DNA from: Paraburkholderia sp. ZP32-5
GTDB lineage: Bacteria > Pseudomonadota > Gammaproteobacteria > Burkholderiales > Burkholderiaceae
NCBI RefSeq assembly: GCF_021390495.1
Contig: NZ_JAJEJP010000001.1
Coordinates: forward strand, 2,728,001 to 2,792,000
Direction: 5' to 3'
DNA length: 64,000 bases
Part shown: piece after piece, positions 40,380 to 48,728 of the stretch
How positions within the stretch are numbered: position 1 is the stretch's first letter
Layout of the letters: each line of letters starts with the position of its first letter
Notes under the pieces: generated by a model
What the model was told of the DNA's origin: nothing
Database searches by the model: none
What the model saw: only the letters and a program-made list of their open reading frames with translations
Made by a program: the position numbers and the translations under genes

Positions 40380-41282
40380 CTATCGCACTGCATCACCGAC
40401 TCGATCGACACCCGCCGCAGCCGCCGGACTTTCGCTCAATACGTCGACGAACATCGAAACGAGCGGTTCCACGACGTGTTGCGTCGCGGGATCTTCACCG
40501 ATGACCGCGACCTCCGCCGCGGGCAATGCCGGCCATTGCGCGGACGTCGACAGTATCTTCATACCGTTCTGCAGGAACGACTTGCCCAGCACCGTCACGC
40601 CGAGTCCGCCGGTCACCGCGGCCTGCACGCCGATCAGATTGCTGGCCGTACAGGCGACGATCCATTCGCGGCGCGAAGCATCCAGCGTCTGCGTCATCAC
40701 TTCGCGATAGGCGCACGGTGGCGGCATCATCACGAGACGCGCGGGCCGCGCCGAATCGTTGCGGAAATTCGCGGCGGCCAGCCAGACCAGCGGCTCGCGC
40801 CAGATCACGCGCCCGCGATGCGCGGAGCCTTCGCGCTTGCGCTTGGCGAACACCACATCGAGCAGGCCGGCCTCATGACTGCGGTTCAGGTCCTCGCTGG
40901 GCCCGGTCGTCAGATCGAGCTGGATCGACGGAAATCGCTGCGAAAACCGCGACAGGATCAACGGCAGGCGCGACTGCACCAGGTTCTCCGATACGCCGAG
41001 CCGCAAGCGCGCGGGCGGCAACGGTTCGCGAATCTCATGCATGAACGCATCGTATTGCGCGAGCAGACGGCGGCTGGCCAACAGCACTCGCTCGCCGTCG
41101 CGCGTGAGCATCAACGAACGGCTGGTGCGCTCGAACACCCGCAGACCCAGTGCGTCTTCGAGCCTCAGTATCTTCTGGCTGACCGCCGACTGCGAGCGCC
41201 CTACGACGTCGGCGGCGGCCGTAAAGCTGCCCGATTCGACGACCGCGACGAACGCGCGCAGTAAATCCAGATCCAGGTTCAT
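40380..41282 (-). CDS. LysR-family regulator (divergent from SnoaL-like gene)
   Basis: A 300-residue LysR regulator with the N-terminal helix-turn-helix VESGSFTAAADVVGRSQSAVSQKILRLEDALG. The effector domain begins around LRLGVSENLVQSRLPLIL. The start at 41282 (MNLDLDLLRAF) has GGAT 8 bases upstream; the ATG 12 bases earlier would touch the operator palindrome. It is divergent from the small gene at 41415 and presumably regulates it through the palindrome at 41298-41333. Confidence 0.87.
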   Translation of the reverse strand: MNLDLDLLRAFVAVVESGSFTAAADVVGRSQSAVSQKILRLEDALGLRVFERTSRSLMLTRDGERVLLASRRLLAQYDAFMHEIREPLPPARLRLGVSENLVQSRLPLILSRFSQRFPSIQLDLTTGPSEDLNRSHEAGLLDVVFAKRKREGSAHRGRVIWREPLVWLAAANFRNDSARPARLVMMPPPCAYREVMTQTLDASRREWIVACTASNLIGVQAAVTGGLGVTVLGKSFLQNGMKILSTSAQWPALPAAEVAVIGEDPATQHVVEPLVSMFVDVLSESPAAAAGVDRVGDAVR

Positions 41283-41297
41283 CGCACGATCCATTAG

Positions 41298-41333
41298 ACA
41301 AACGACTTGATTCTAGCAATATTAGTCGTTTGT
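41298..41333. promoter_or_regulatory. 10-base perfect inverted repeat, probable LysR operator
   Basis: ACAAACGACT (41298-41307) and AGTCGTTTGT (41324-41333) are perfect complements with a 16-base A/T-rich spacer. The repeat lies between the divergent LysR and SnoaL-like genes, the usual place of a LysR recognition site. No T run follows, arguing against a terminator. Confidence 0.7.
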
Positions 41334-41414
41334 TTTCTGATTCACGCTCTCCCACAATCCATCGGTCGACCGGATCCCCGGTCTGCATCAATGTGATCGT
41401 TAAGGAGCAAGCAG

Positions 41415-41831
41415 ATGAACAGACTGAATTCCGTCGAGATTGCGGAAAACTTCTGGAACAAGGTATGGCAGCAGCAAAACCCCGATGCGGTGGACACGCT
41501 AGTCGCGGAGGACTTCGCGATTACGTCCGGCGGCGTCGTGATCCGTTCGCGCGCGGATTTCAAGAAGTGGGTCGCCGCATTTCTCGCGAGCATCGACGAT
41601 TTCCGCTTCGAGGTCGTCGAGACATTTCAGAACGAAACCGGCGACCGGGTCGTGAGCCGCTGGCGCGTGACCGGGCGGAACAAGGGTTTCATGGGCTCGG
41701 AACCGTGCCAGTCGCCGATCGATATGACCGGAACCGCGGTGTTGCATGTACGCGAGGATGGTTTGCTGCAGCACAACTGGGTCGAACGTAGCGCGCTGGA
41801 GGTGCATCGGAGTTTGCGGCAAGCGCGGTAG
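41415..41831 (+). CDS. SnoaL/NTF2-like ester-cyclase-type protein
   Basis: A 138-residue single-domain protein of the NTF2-like superfamily. It begins EIAENFWNKVWQQQNPDAVD, then VAEDFAITSGG and WVAAFLASIDDFRFEVVETF, ending DMTGTAVLHVREDGLLQHNW. These are features of SnoaL-type proteins, a family with isomerases, cyclases and binding proteins. No catalytic residues can be assigned. AAGGAG lies 8 bases before the ATG. It is controlled, presumably, by the divergent LysR gene. Function unknown. Confidence 0.78.
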   Translation: MNRLNSVEIAENFWNKVWQQQNPDAVDTLVAEDFAITSGGVVIRSRADFKKWVAAFLASIDDFRFEVVETFQNETGDRVVSRWRVTGRNKGFMGSEPCQSPIDMTGTAVLHVREDGLLQHNWVERSALEVHRSLRQAR

Positions 41832-42013
41832 TCGTGCTGCAGATAAACCGGTGGTGAAAAAAGTCTCCATATCGAACGCGTGGCTCGGGCGCAAAATAGC
41901 TGACGGTCGCGCGCAGTCGCTTCGTCCCGTGACAAGCGCGCGACATCAGGAAACGCCCCCGTGCCGCCTCGTGCGCGAGGCCCGTCGCAGTGAATACCGA
42001 TTCTGGAGCTCCT

Positions 42014-42706
42014 ATGAAAATCCTGATGGTGTTGACTTCTCACGACCAACTCGGCAACACCGGCCGCAAGACCGGCTTCTGGCTCGAAGAGCTGGCCGCG
42101 CCCTACTACGTGTTCAAGGACGCGGGCGCCGACATCACGCTGGCCTCGCCCAAGGGCGGCCAGCCGCCGCTCGATCCGAAAAGCAACGAACCCGATTTCC
42201 AGACCGATCTGACCCGCCGCTTCGAGTCGGACGAAGCGGCGAAAGCTCAGCTCGCGTCGACCGTGAAACTCGACAGCGTCAAACAGGACGACTTCGACAC
42301 GGTGTTTTATCCGGGCGGCCACGGCCCAATGTGGGACCTTGCCGAGGATCCGCATTCGATCAGACTGATCGAATCGTTTATTGCGGCCGGCAAGACCATC
42401 GCGCTGGTCTGCCATGCGCCCGGCGTGCTGCGGCACGTCAGGACCGCGGACGGCAAGCCGCTGGTTCAAGGCAGGAAAGTCACCGGCTTCACCAACACTG
42501 AGGAAGAAGCGGTCGGGCTGACAAAGGTGGTGCCGTTTCTCGTCGAAGACGAACTGAAGGCGAAAGGCGGTGTCTTTTCGAAAGCCGGCGACTGGCAGGT
42601 GTATGTGCTGACCGACGGGCAATTGATTACCGGTCAGAATCCCGCATCTTCGGGACCCGCCGCGAAGGCCCTGCTCGATCGCCTCGGCGGCGGTGGCAGC
42701 GCGTGA
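42014..42706 (+). CDS. DJ-1/PfpI type-1 glutamine amidotransferase-like protein
   Basis: A 230-residue member of the DJ-1/PfpI/Hsp31 superfamily. The elbow VCHAPGVL places the nucleophilic Cys at 133 with His134. It also has FYPGGHGPMWDLAED and an extended loop (FQTDLTRRFESDEAAKAQLA) typical of Hsp31-like members. Such proteins act as glyoxalase III/deglycase-type enzymes or chaperones, and the activity cannot be chosen from sequence. ATG 42014 (GGAG 8 bases upstream) is preferred over the in-frame 41990 ATG. Confidence 0.85.
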   Translation: MKILMVLTSHDQLGNTGRKTGFWLEELAAPYYVFKDAGADITLASPKGGQPPLDPKSNEPDFQTDLTRRFESDEAAKAQLASTVKLDSVKQDDFDTVFYPGGHGPMWDLAEDPHSIRLIESFIAAGKTIALVCHAPGVLRHVRTADGKPLVQGRKVTGFTNTEEEAVGLTKVVPFLVEDELKAKGGVFSKAGDWQVYVLTDGQLITGQNPASSGPAAKALLDRLGGGGSA

Positions 42707-42795
42707 CTGCGGGTTGAGACGATGCCCGAAGCACGCATCGTTGTCACGGTGCCGGGACACTGACTGTTCCGGCACCGCGGCAATACTTCGTTGGA

Positions 42796-43173
42796 CTATT
42801 TGGCGCGGTGCCGCGCGAGATACTGCTGAAGCGCGAGCGCGTTGTTGTGTTCCTCGTCGCGCGCGCCGTACAGCAGTGTCACCGGACCTTCCGCGCACAG
42901 CGTCAACAATTGCGACACCGCTTGATCGTTTCCGTCGAGTTCGCTCGCGTACTCGTGCTGGAACTGCTCCCAACGCTGCGGATCGTGATTGAACCACTGA
43001 CGCAGCCGCGTGCTCGGCGCGATCTCTTTCATCCACAGCGTCAAGCTGGCTTGCTCCTTGGTGATACCTCGTGGCCAGACTCGATCGACGAGGACGCGCG
43101 CGCCGTCTTGCGCCGACGCCGGCTCATAGACCCGCTTGGTCCTCACGTCGTGGTGCGAGCGCATGTTGATCAT
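42796..43173 (-). CDS. DUF488 family protein
   Basis: A 125-residue DUF488 protein: KRVYEPASAQDGARVLVDRVWPRGITKEQA, then WMKEIAPSTRLRQWFNHDP and VTLLYGARDEEHNNALALQQYL. This small family is widespread and of unknown enzymatic role. The start at 43173 has GGATCACCG upstream; ATG 43164 (MRSHHD) is the alternative. It is not clearly in an operon; the next minus-strand gene begins 220 bases upstream. Confidence 0.8.
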   Translation of the reverse strand: MINMRSHHDVRTKRVYEPASAQDGARVLVDRVWPRGITKEQASLTLWMKEIAPSTRLRQWFNHDPQRWEQFQHEYASELDGNDQAVSQLLTLCAEGPVTLLYGARDEEHNNALALQQYLARHRAK

Positions 43174-43394
43174 CGGTGATCCAGCGGGCGGGCGCGCCAG
43201 CCGTGCAGTTGAGGTGAGGCTCAGCGTAGTGGCTCCGGGGTTCGATGGCAAGCGTTACGCCGGCGAACAGCAAAGCGGGTACATCGAAACGCGGCACTGC
43301 GTTTGACCTCAGCAATCCACGCCGTCCGCGCTCACCGCCGTCGAAGCGATGAGCGCGGTCGGTCGTCGCCCAGATATGACCAGCACGCGATTTC

Positions 43395-43646
43395 TTACCG
43401 CTGCGATTTACCCGCTGCCGCATCGCCTTGTTGCTGGCGATATTCGGGCACCGTCAAGCCGCCGACACCCCAGTTCTCCATATCGACCTCGTCGATCACG
43501 ACGAATGTCGATTGCGGCGGCTTGCCCATCACCTCGAACAGCAGATCGCTGACGCCCTTGATCAACGCCTTCTTCTGCTCGGGCGTGGTGGCGGTTGCGC
43601 CCGGCGCGGTACCTTCGCGCGTTACCTTGATGTTCACGTACGGCAT
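43395..43646 (-). CDS. 4-oxalocrotonate-tautomerase family protein
   Basis: An 83-residue protein starting MPYVNIKVTREG, so after Met removal Pro is the N-terminal catalytic residue as in 4-oxalocrotonate tautomerases. It continues ATTPEQKKALIKGVSDLL and STFVVIDEVDMENWGVGG, the standard short-chain tautomerase pattern. It is slightly longer than the 62-residue classical enzyme, fitting the 'tautomerase family' subgroup of unknown substrate. It lies 32 bases after the SDR gene on the same strand, so they likely form an operon. Confidence 0.85.
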   Translation of the reverse strand: MPYVNIKVTREGTAPGATATTPEQKKALIKGVSDLLFEVMGKPPQSTFVVIDEVDMENWGVGGLTVPEYRQQQGDAAAGKSQR

Positions 43647-43678
43647 GGTCTTTCTCCTCGACAGAGAGTGCGGATCGG

Positions 43679-44389
43679 TCAGCGGCCCGCGTGCTGTCCA
43701 CCGTCGACGTGAAGCGTCTCGCCGGTCACGAAGCCCGCGCGCTCGAGATAGAGCACGGCATCGACGATCTCCTGAATCTCGCCCATCCGGCCCATCGGAT
43801 GCAAACCACCGAGAAACTCATGCGTCTGCGGTGCATGCATCGGCGTCTTGATGATACCGGGCGCCACCGCGTTGGCCCGAATGCCGTTTTGCGCATATTC
43901 GATCGCGAGCTCGCGGGTCACCGCATCGAGCCCGCCCTTGGTCAGGCCGGCGAGACCCGACGGCGCGCCGCCGATCGGCTGATCGACCAGCGTGGTGGTG
44001 ATCTGCACGATATGGCCGTGGCGCTGCGCGAGCATCTGCCGCAACGCGAACTGCGTCACGTGAAAAAAGCCCGCGAGATTCACGTCGATCACGTTGTTGA
44101 AGTCTTCGACGGTGTAGTCGACAAACGGCTTGCCGATAAAAATGCCCGCGTTGTTGACGAGCGTATCGACGCGGCCGAAGCGCTCGATCGCGGTCTCGAC
44201 GACGCGCCGAGCCACATCGCGATCGCCGATGTTGCCGGGCACCGCGACGACGCCGCTATCGGCGCCGGATTCGATGTTGCGCGAATTCGCGACGACGACG
44301 TAGCCGTTGTCCCGATAGCCTTTGACGATGCCGGCGCCGATGCCCTGCGATGCGCCCGTGACGATGGCGACTTTCTGTTCATTGGACAT
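43679..44389 (-). CDS. SDR-family NAD(P)-dependent oxidoreductase
   Basis: A 236-residue classical short-chain dehydrogenase/reductase. The cofactor motif TGASQGIG is at residues 11-18; NNAGIFIG follows. In the place of the usual YxxxK active-site stretch it reads SGLAGLTKGGLDAVTREL, so the Tyr position is occupied by Leu/Gly rather than Tyr. That suggests an atypical or impaired SDR, though the rest of the fold is intact (NGIRANAVAPGIIKT). ATG 44389 follows GGAGAG. It is divergent from a LysR gene at 44565. Confidence 0.8.
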   Translation of the reverse strand: MSNEQKVAIVTGASQGIGAGIVKGYRDNGYVVVANSRNIESGADSGVVAVPGNIGDRDVARRVVETAIERFGRVDTLVNNAGIFIGKPFVDYTVEDFNNVIDVNLAGFFHVTQFALRQMLAQRHGHIVQITTTLVDQPIGGAPSGLAGLTKGGLDAVTRELAIEYAQNGIRANAVAPGIIKTPMHAPQTHEFLGGLHPMGRMGEIQEIVDAVLYLERAGFVTGETLHVDGGQHAGR

Positions 44390-44451
44390 GATGATTCTCT
44401 CCATGGATGCGAAGTTGGGCGAAGTTGAGTTTGCTCTGCGCCGCCGGGACC

Positions 44452-44492
44452 GCCGAAACCCTCTGTGACGAGCTTGCGTCGGATGTTTCGGC
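44452..44492. promoter_or_regulatory. Inverted repeat between divergent SDR and LysR genes
   Basis: GCCGAAAC (44452-44459) and GTTTCGGC (44485-44492), 25 bases apart, lie in the 175-base divergent spacer. The arms are perfect but the spacer is long, so operator status is only possible. Confidence 0.35.
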
Positions 44493-44564
44493 TACCCTTA
44501 TGCGGCAGGAACGGAACCAGCGTACGCCGGCTCCCCTTTTCAGAAAATTCGCTATTCGCGCTCA

Positions 44565-45452
44565 ATGACTGAGAAAAAACGCACAGAGGCAGACTGGCAG
44601 GACATTCGGGTCTTTCTCGCACTGGCGCGACACGGCAGCCTGTCGGCCGCGGCGCGCGCACTGGCGGTCAATCACGCGACGATCGCTCGCCGGATCCGCG
44701 CGCTCGAAGACTCGCTCGGCGACAAGCTCGTCGAACGGCGCCCGGAGGGCTACGTGCTGACGCCGGCCGGCACGCGCGCATTGAGCGTCGCCAGCGACAT
44801 GGAGAAGGCCGTGCAGACGCTCGGCCGCGGCGAGGCCGATGGCGCGCCGAAAGGCCTCGTGCGCATCAATGCTTCACCGGCGATGTCACAGGGTTTCCTG
44901 ATCAGCCGGCTCGCGGAATTGCCGCTGCTCCATCCCGGCATCGATATCGATCTGGGCACCGATCTGCGTTCGATCAGTCTCGAGCGCCATGAAGCGGATA
45001 TCGCGATTCGTCTCGATCCGCCGCCGGTCGCGGATCTGATCGCGAAACGTCTGGGATCGATGGCCTATGGCTTTTACGGCGTGCCATCCGTCTGCCAGCG
45101 CGTGGAAGACGGCGAGCCGCCGGTGTTCGTGGGCTTCGACGAAGCGAACGCGGACCTTCCGGATGCGGCGTGGCTCAGGCGCGAATATCCGCAGGCGCGT
45201 GTCGCGTTCAGGACCAATAGCCAGGTTGCACAGGCAACCGCCGCGCGATCCGGTATCGGCCTCGTGCTGCTGCCGCACTACATCGGGCGCAAGGAACCGG
45301 ACCTGCGGCTGTGCCGGCTGGCGCCGCTGCCGCCGGTGCGGGAGATCTGGTTACTGATACGGCGGCAGGATCGAAACGATGCGCCGGTCCGAGCCGTGGT
45401 CGAGTATCTGATCAGGGTGTTTGCCGACGAGCAGGATCTGTTCGTCGGGTGA
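44565..45452 (+). CDS. LysR-family regulator (CrgA-like)
   Basis: A 295-residue LysR regulator. Helix-turn-helix ARHGSLSAAARALAVNHATIARRIRALEDSLG at about residues 22-53; effector domain from about 90 (VRINASPAMSQGFLISRL). It is divergent from the SDR-tautomerase operon and presumably controls it. The start ATG 44565 lies directly after a CTCA stretch; no strong ribosome site. Confidence 0.87.
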   Translation: MTEKKRTEADWQDIRVFLALARHGSLSAAARALAVNHATIARRIRALEDSLGDKLVERRPEGYVLTPAGTRALSVASDMEKAVQTLGRGEADGAPKGLVRINASPAMSQGFLISRLAELPLLHPGIDIDLGTDLRSISLERHEADIAIRLDPPPVADLIAKRLGSMAYGFYGVPSVCQRVEDGEPPVFVGFDEANADLPDAAWLRREYPQARVAFRTNSQVAQATAARSGIGLVLLPHYIGRKEPDLRLCRLAPLPPVREIWLLIRRQDRNDAPVRAVVEYLIRVFADEQDLFVG

Positions 45453-45532
45453 TGGGGTTGCGGGGTGCTGCGGGTTGTTGTTGCATGGCGGCGTGCGGGT
45501 GGGTCTTCAGGCTGCCCACCCTGCGCTGCGCA

Positions 45533-46519
45533 TTACGCTAGCAGTTGCTCGCTGAGCGTCCACAAGCGCGCTGCCGCATCCTCGTCGACCGCGTAGGGCA
45601 TCACGCCTGTCAGCCGCCGCGTGTCGGCCGTATTCAGCGTGCCCGCGGGCACCGTCATCGGCGCGGCCACGTCGACGTTTTCGCAATACACACCGCCAAT
45701 GCCGTCGAGCCGCGGGCTCGTCGCGCACCAGACCTGCGTTGCCGCGCCCTGCCCAACCGTCTTCAACTGTTTCGACGGATCGCGGATCGGCCGGCCATCC
45801 GCATCGAGCACGCCGGCTGCGACCAGTTGCTCGCGGGACAGATGCTTGCCGAGGCCCGTCTCGACGATCGCCCCTGGGTGCAGTGAAAACGCGCGAACTC
45901 CGTTGTCGCGCTCACGCGCATCCAGCGTGACGGCGAACAGCACATTCGCGGTCTTCGACTGACCATAGGCTATCCACGGGTCATAGGCACCTACGGCGAA
46001 ATGCGGATCGTCGAAACGCATCGGCGAATAGCGATGACCCAGCGACGATACCGACACCACGCGCGCGCCCCGCGCTGCGCGCAATGCCGGCAGCAGTGCG
46101 CACGTCAACTGGAAATGACCGAGATGATTGGTGGCGAACTGCACCTCGTAGCCGCGAGCGTCGCACGTCAGCCGAGGCACGGCCATGATGCCCGCGCTAT
46201 TGATCAGCAGATGCAGCGGCTCGCCGGACGCAAGCCACGTCGATGCAAATGCATCGATCGACGCGGCGTCGAGCAGATCCATTGATACGACCTCGGCGCC
46301 GCTACCGTGCAACGCGGCCTCGGCACGAGATACGTCGCGGGCGGGCACCACGACGCGTGCGCCGGCGCCACGCAGGACGCGCACCGTCTCGAGGCCAAGA
46401 CCGGAATAGCCACCGGTCACGATCGCGGTCTTGCCGGACAGGTCGATACCGGCGATGACCTCATCGGCGGTGGTGGCCGCGCCGAAGCCGGAGTCGATCG
46501 AATGTTGTTCGCTGAGCAT
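45533..46519 (-). CDS. SDR-family oxidoreductase, retinol-dehydrogenase-like
   Basis: A 328-residue long SDR with NAD(P) motif GKTAIVTGGYSGLGLETVR near residue 29, LLINSAGIMAVP, FATNHLGHFQLTC and the active-site YGQSKTANVLFAV. This pattern fits the retinol dehydrogenase-like/WW-oxidoreductase group, whose bacterial members reduce varied carbonyls. ATG 46519 gives a normal N-terminus; the frame upstream to 46585 has no ribosome site and crosses the palindromic spacer. It is divergent from the AraC gene at 46606. Confidence 0.86.
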   Translation of the reverse strand: MLSEQHSIDSGFGAATTADEVIAGIDLSGKTAIVTGGYSGLGLETVRVLRGAGARVVVPARDVSRAEAALHGSGAEVVSMDLLDAASIDAFASTWLASGEPLHLLINSAGIMAVPRLTCDARGYEVQFATNHLGHFQLTCALLPALRAARGARVVSVSSLGHRYSPMRFDDPHFAVGAYDPWIAYGQSKTANVLFAVTLDARERDNGVRAFSLHPGAIVETGLGKHLSREQLVAAGVLDADGRPIRDPSKQLKTVGQGAATQVWCATSPRLDGIGGVYCENVDVAAPMTVPAGTLNTADTRRLTGVMPYAVDEDAAARLWTLSEQLLA

Positions 46520-46561
46520 GGAAAACCTTTTCGGGATAACGATGCTTCGCAGTGTAGGTGC

Positions 46562-46598
46562 GATATTCTGTTCGATGAATATCAAAACGTTCAGAATA
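46562..46598. promoter_or_regulatory. Overlapping inverted repeats between SDR and AraC genes
   Basis: GATATTC (46562-46568) pairs with GAATATC (46577-46583), and TATTCTG (46564-46570) pairs with CAGAATA (46592-46598). Both are perfect 7-base arms in the 86-base divergent spacer, so they are a probable operator for the AraC protein. Confidence 0.5.
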
Positions 46599-46605
46599 CT
46601 TTCGC

Positions 46606-47547
46606 ATGCGTTCAGAAATCATCGACGACCCGCTATCGGGCATTCTCCGGCTCATCGGCGCACAACCGATCGTCGCGGGTGGCTTCTCGGCTGGAGGCCG
46701 CTGGGCCGTGCGCTTCCCGCGGCCGGAAAAAATCAAGTTCTTCGCGGTGGTCAAGGGCGACTGCTGGTTGATTATCGAGACGGCGCCGGCACCGATCCGC
46801 GTCGAACAGGGCGACATCCTGCTGACGACCGGACAACACGCGTTCGTACTCGCGAGTGATCCCGACGTTGCACCCGTCGATGCCATCGGACTGTTTCAGG
46901 GGACCACCCGGAAGACCGCATTGCTCGGCAATGGCCAGGACTGCGAGCAGATCGGCGGACACATCCAGCTCGCGCCGCCGAACGGCGCGCTGCTGGTCGA
47001 CGTGCTGCCGCCGCTGATTCATATCCGGGCCAGCACGGAACACGCCGTCACGCTGCAGTGGCTGCTCGCGAGACTCGTCGGCGAACTGACGACCCATCTG
47101 CCGGGCAGCGGCATCGCGGCCAACAACATCACGTTGCTGATGTTCGTCGAGATACTGCGCATTCATCTGGCGACAGCAGACGCAATCACCAGCAACTGGT
47201 TGCGCGCGATCGGCGACGCGCGGCTCGCGCCGGCCTTGCGTCTGATGCATGAGGATTTAGGCAAGACCTGGCGGCTCGATGAACTGGCCGCGGCATGCGC
47301 GATGTCGCGTACCGCATTCGCGGTGCGATTCAAGGAAGTGGCTGGGATGGCGCCGATGGCCTGGCTCACGCAATGGCGAATGCGCATCGCGATGCGAATG
47401 CTGGTCGAGCAGGACACGCCGATGGCGGCGCTTGCCGAACAGCTTGGTTATGCGTCGGAAAGCGCGTTCAGTACTGCGTTCAAGCGGGTGGCAGGAAGCG
47501 CGCCTCGGGCGTATCGCGCGTATCGGCATAGTGAGAGGATGGTCTGA
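46606..47547 (+). CDS. AraC-family regulator with cupin sensor domain
   Basis: A 313-residue AraC-type regulator. The N-terminal cupin_6 sensor spans about residues 10-200 (IIDDPLSGILRLIGAQPIVAGG-type opening). The two AraC helix-turn-helix units follow at the C-terminus: WRLDELAAACAMSRTAFAVRFKEVAG, then LAEQLGYASESAFSTAFKRVAG. Such proteins often control a neighbouring oxidoreductase, here the divergent SDR. Its stop is followed by a hairpin terminator at 47594-47629. Confidence 0.9.
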   Translation: MRSEIIDDPLSGILRLIGAQPIVAGGFSAGGRWAVRFPRPEKIKFFAVVKGDCWLIIETAPAPIRVEQGDILLTTGQHAFVLASDPDVAPVDAIGLFQGTTRKTALLGNGQDCEQIGGHIQLAPPNGALLVDVLPPLIHIRASTEHAVTLQWLLARLVGELTTHLPGSGIAANNITLLMFVEILRIHLATADAITSNWLRAIGDARLAPALRLMHEDLGKTWRLDELAAACAMSRTAFAVRFKEVAGMAPMAWLTQWRMRIAMRMLVEQDTPMAALAEQLGYASESAFSTAFKRVAGSAPRAYRAYRHSERMV

Positions 47548-47593
47548 TTTTTTTTGTTTTTGTCGCCGATGCACTGGAATGCGTTGGAAAACG

Positions 47594-47629
47594 AAAAAGG
47601 GCTACAGACCGGAATCTGTAACCCTTTTT
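47594..47629. terminator. Bidirectional hairpin terminator between AraC gene and tRNA-Pro
   Basis: AAAAAGGGCTACAGA and TCTGTAACCCTTTTT form a long stem with one mismatch and flanking A/T runs on both sides, so it can stop transcription from either strand. Confidence 0.85.
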
Positions 47630-47633
47630 GATT

Positions 47634-47714
<81 letters not shown>

Positions 47715-47779
47715 AACAGCAAGAAATTATAACAGACACTTCATTCGATTAGAACCGCCGGGGACCAACAAAGCGCGAA

Positions 47780-48205
47780 CTAGTGACCCAGCAGATCGAT
47801 GACGTTCTGCAATTCCTTGCGTAACTGCTCGACGTCAACCGCGGCCGTTGCAGTCGATACTCGTGTCTGCACCGCTTGCACACCAACGCTCTCACCTTCC
47901 CCGGTTACCGTCGCCGACACGTCCGGTCCGCCACCGCCCGGCGAATCAAGCCGATTGCGCGCGCCGTTGATCGTAAAGCCCTGCTCATACAGCAACTCGC
48001 GAATCCGCCGGATCAGCAGCACCTCATGATGCTGGTAATACCTGCGATTGCCGCGCCGTTTCACCGGCCTCAACTGGGTGAATTCCTGCTCCCAGTAGCG
48101 CAACACATGAGGCTTCACGCCGCATAGTTCGCTGACCTCACCGATCGTGAAGTAGCGCTTCGCAGGAATCGGAGGCAAGACGACTTTTTCGATCGTCGCT
48201 GTCAT
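47780..48205 (-). CDS. MerR-family regulator downstream of ihfA
   Basis: A 141-residue protein with an N-terminal MerR helix-turn-helix: [25 protein letters not shown], then [24 protein letters not shown]. The C-terminus after about residue 85 is low complexity and then a short coiled region ([17 protein letters not shown]). It has no metal-binding Cys pattern. The position next to ihfA and pheST is conserved in Burkholderiales and gammas (as for MlrA-like/YcgE-type MerR genes), but its targets are unknown. It is the last protein gene of the translation block. Confidence 0.85.
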   Translation of the reverse strand: MTATIEKVVLPPIPAKRYFTIGEVSELCGVKPHVLRYWEQEFTQLRPVKRRGNRRYYQHHEVLLIRRIRELLYEQGFTINGARNRLDSPGGGGPDVSATVTGEGESVGVQAVQTRVSTATAAVDVEQLRKELQNVIDLLGH

Positions 48206-48248
48206 CGTCAGTTAGCCGTGATGGGTTGCCCGAAAGCGCGCCAGTCGA

Positions 48249-48659
48249 TCAGCGCGCGAAGCTCGCCTCGGCACCGTTCTCCACCAGCGCCTTCAGCTTT
48301 TGACTTGCATGAAACGTCACCACGCGACGCGCGGCGATAGGAATCGCCTCGCCGGTTTTCGGGTTTCTGCCGGGACGCTGTGGCTTGTCGCGTAACTGGA
48401 AGTTGCCGAAGCCCGAGAGCTTCACGCTGTCGCCACTCTCCAGCGCATCGCGAATCACCTCGAAGAAGGCCTCGACCATGTCCTTCGCTTCCCGCTTGTT
48501 GAGCCCGACATTGTCGAACAGCAACTCGGCAAGTTCCGCTTTGGTGAGCGTCGGCGTCTCGGTGGAAACGGCGGCGGGTGATGTCGGAATTTCGCGAATC
48601 ATGGCGCTGCGTTGCGCCGTAAGAAGGGCTTCGAAATCACTCGAGTTCATTTCATTCAT
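48249..48659 (-). CDS. ihfA: Integration host factor alpha subunit with N-terminal extension
   Basis: Nucleoid protein that bends DNA as a heterodimer with IhfB. The C-terminal 95 residues match Ihf[68 protein letters not shown]. The chain from ATG 48659 is 136 residues, about 37 longer than Escherichia IhfA (99). The extra N-terminal part ([19 protein letters not shown]) is common to Burkholderiales and may be a genuine extension; ribosome site is weak for each candidate ATG (48680, 48659, 48650). It lies 69 bases after pheT, as in the classic pheST-ihfA order. Confidence 0.92.
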   Translation of the reverse strand: MNEMNSSDFEALLTAQRSAMIREIPTSPAAVSTETPTLTKAELAELLFDNVGLNKREAKDMVEAFFEVIRDALESGDSVKLSGFGNFQLRDKPQRPGRNPKTGEAIPIAARRVVTFHASQKLKALVENGAEASFAR

Positions 48660-48728
48660 ATCTATCAAATGGCGCGCCAAGCATAAAACAATGGATGCGG
48701 AAACAGCCGTGCAATTGTTAAATGCGGG

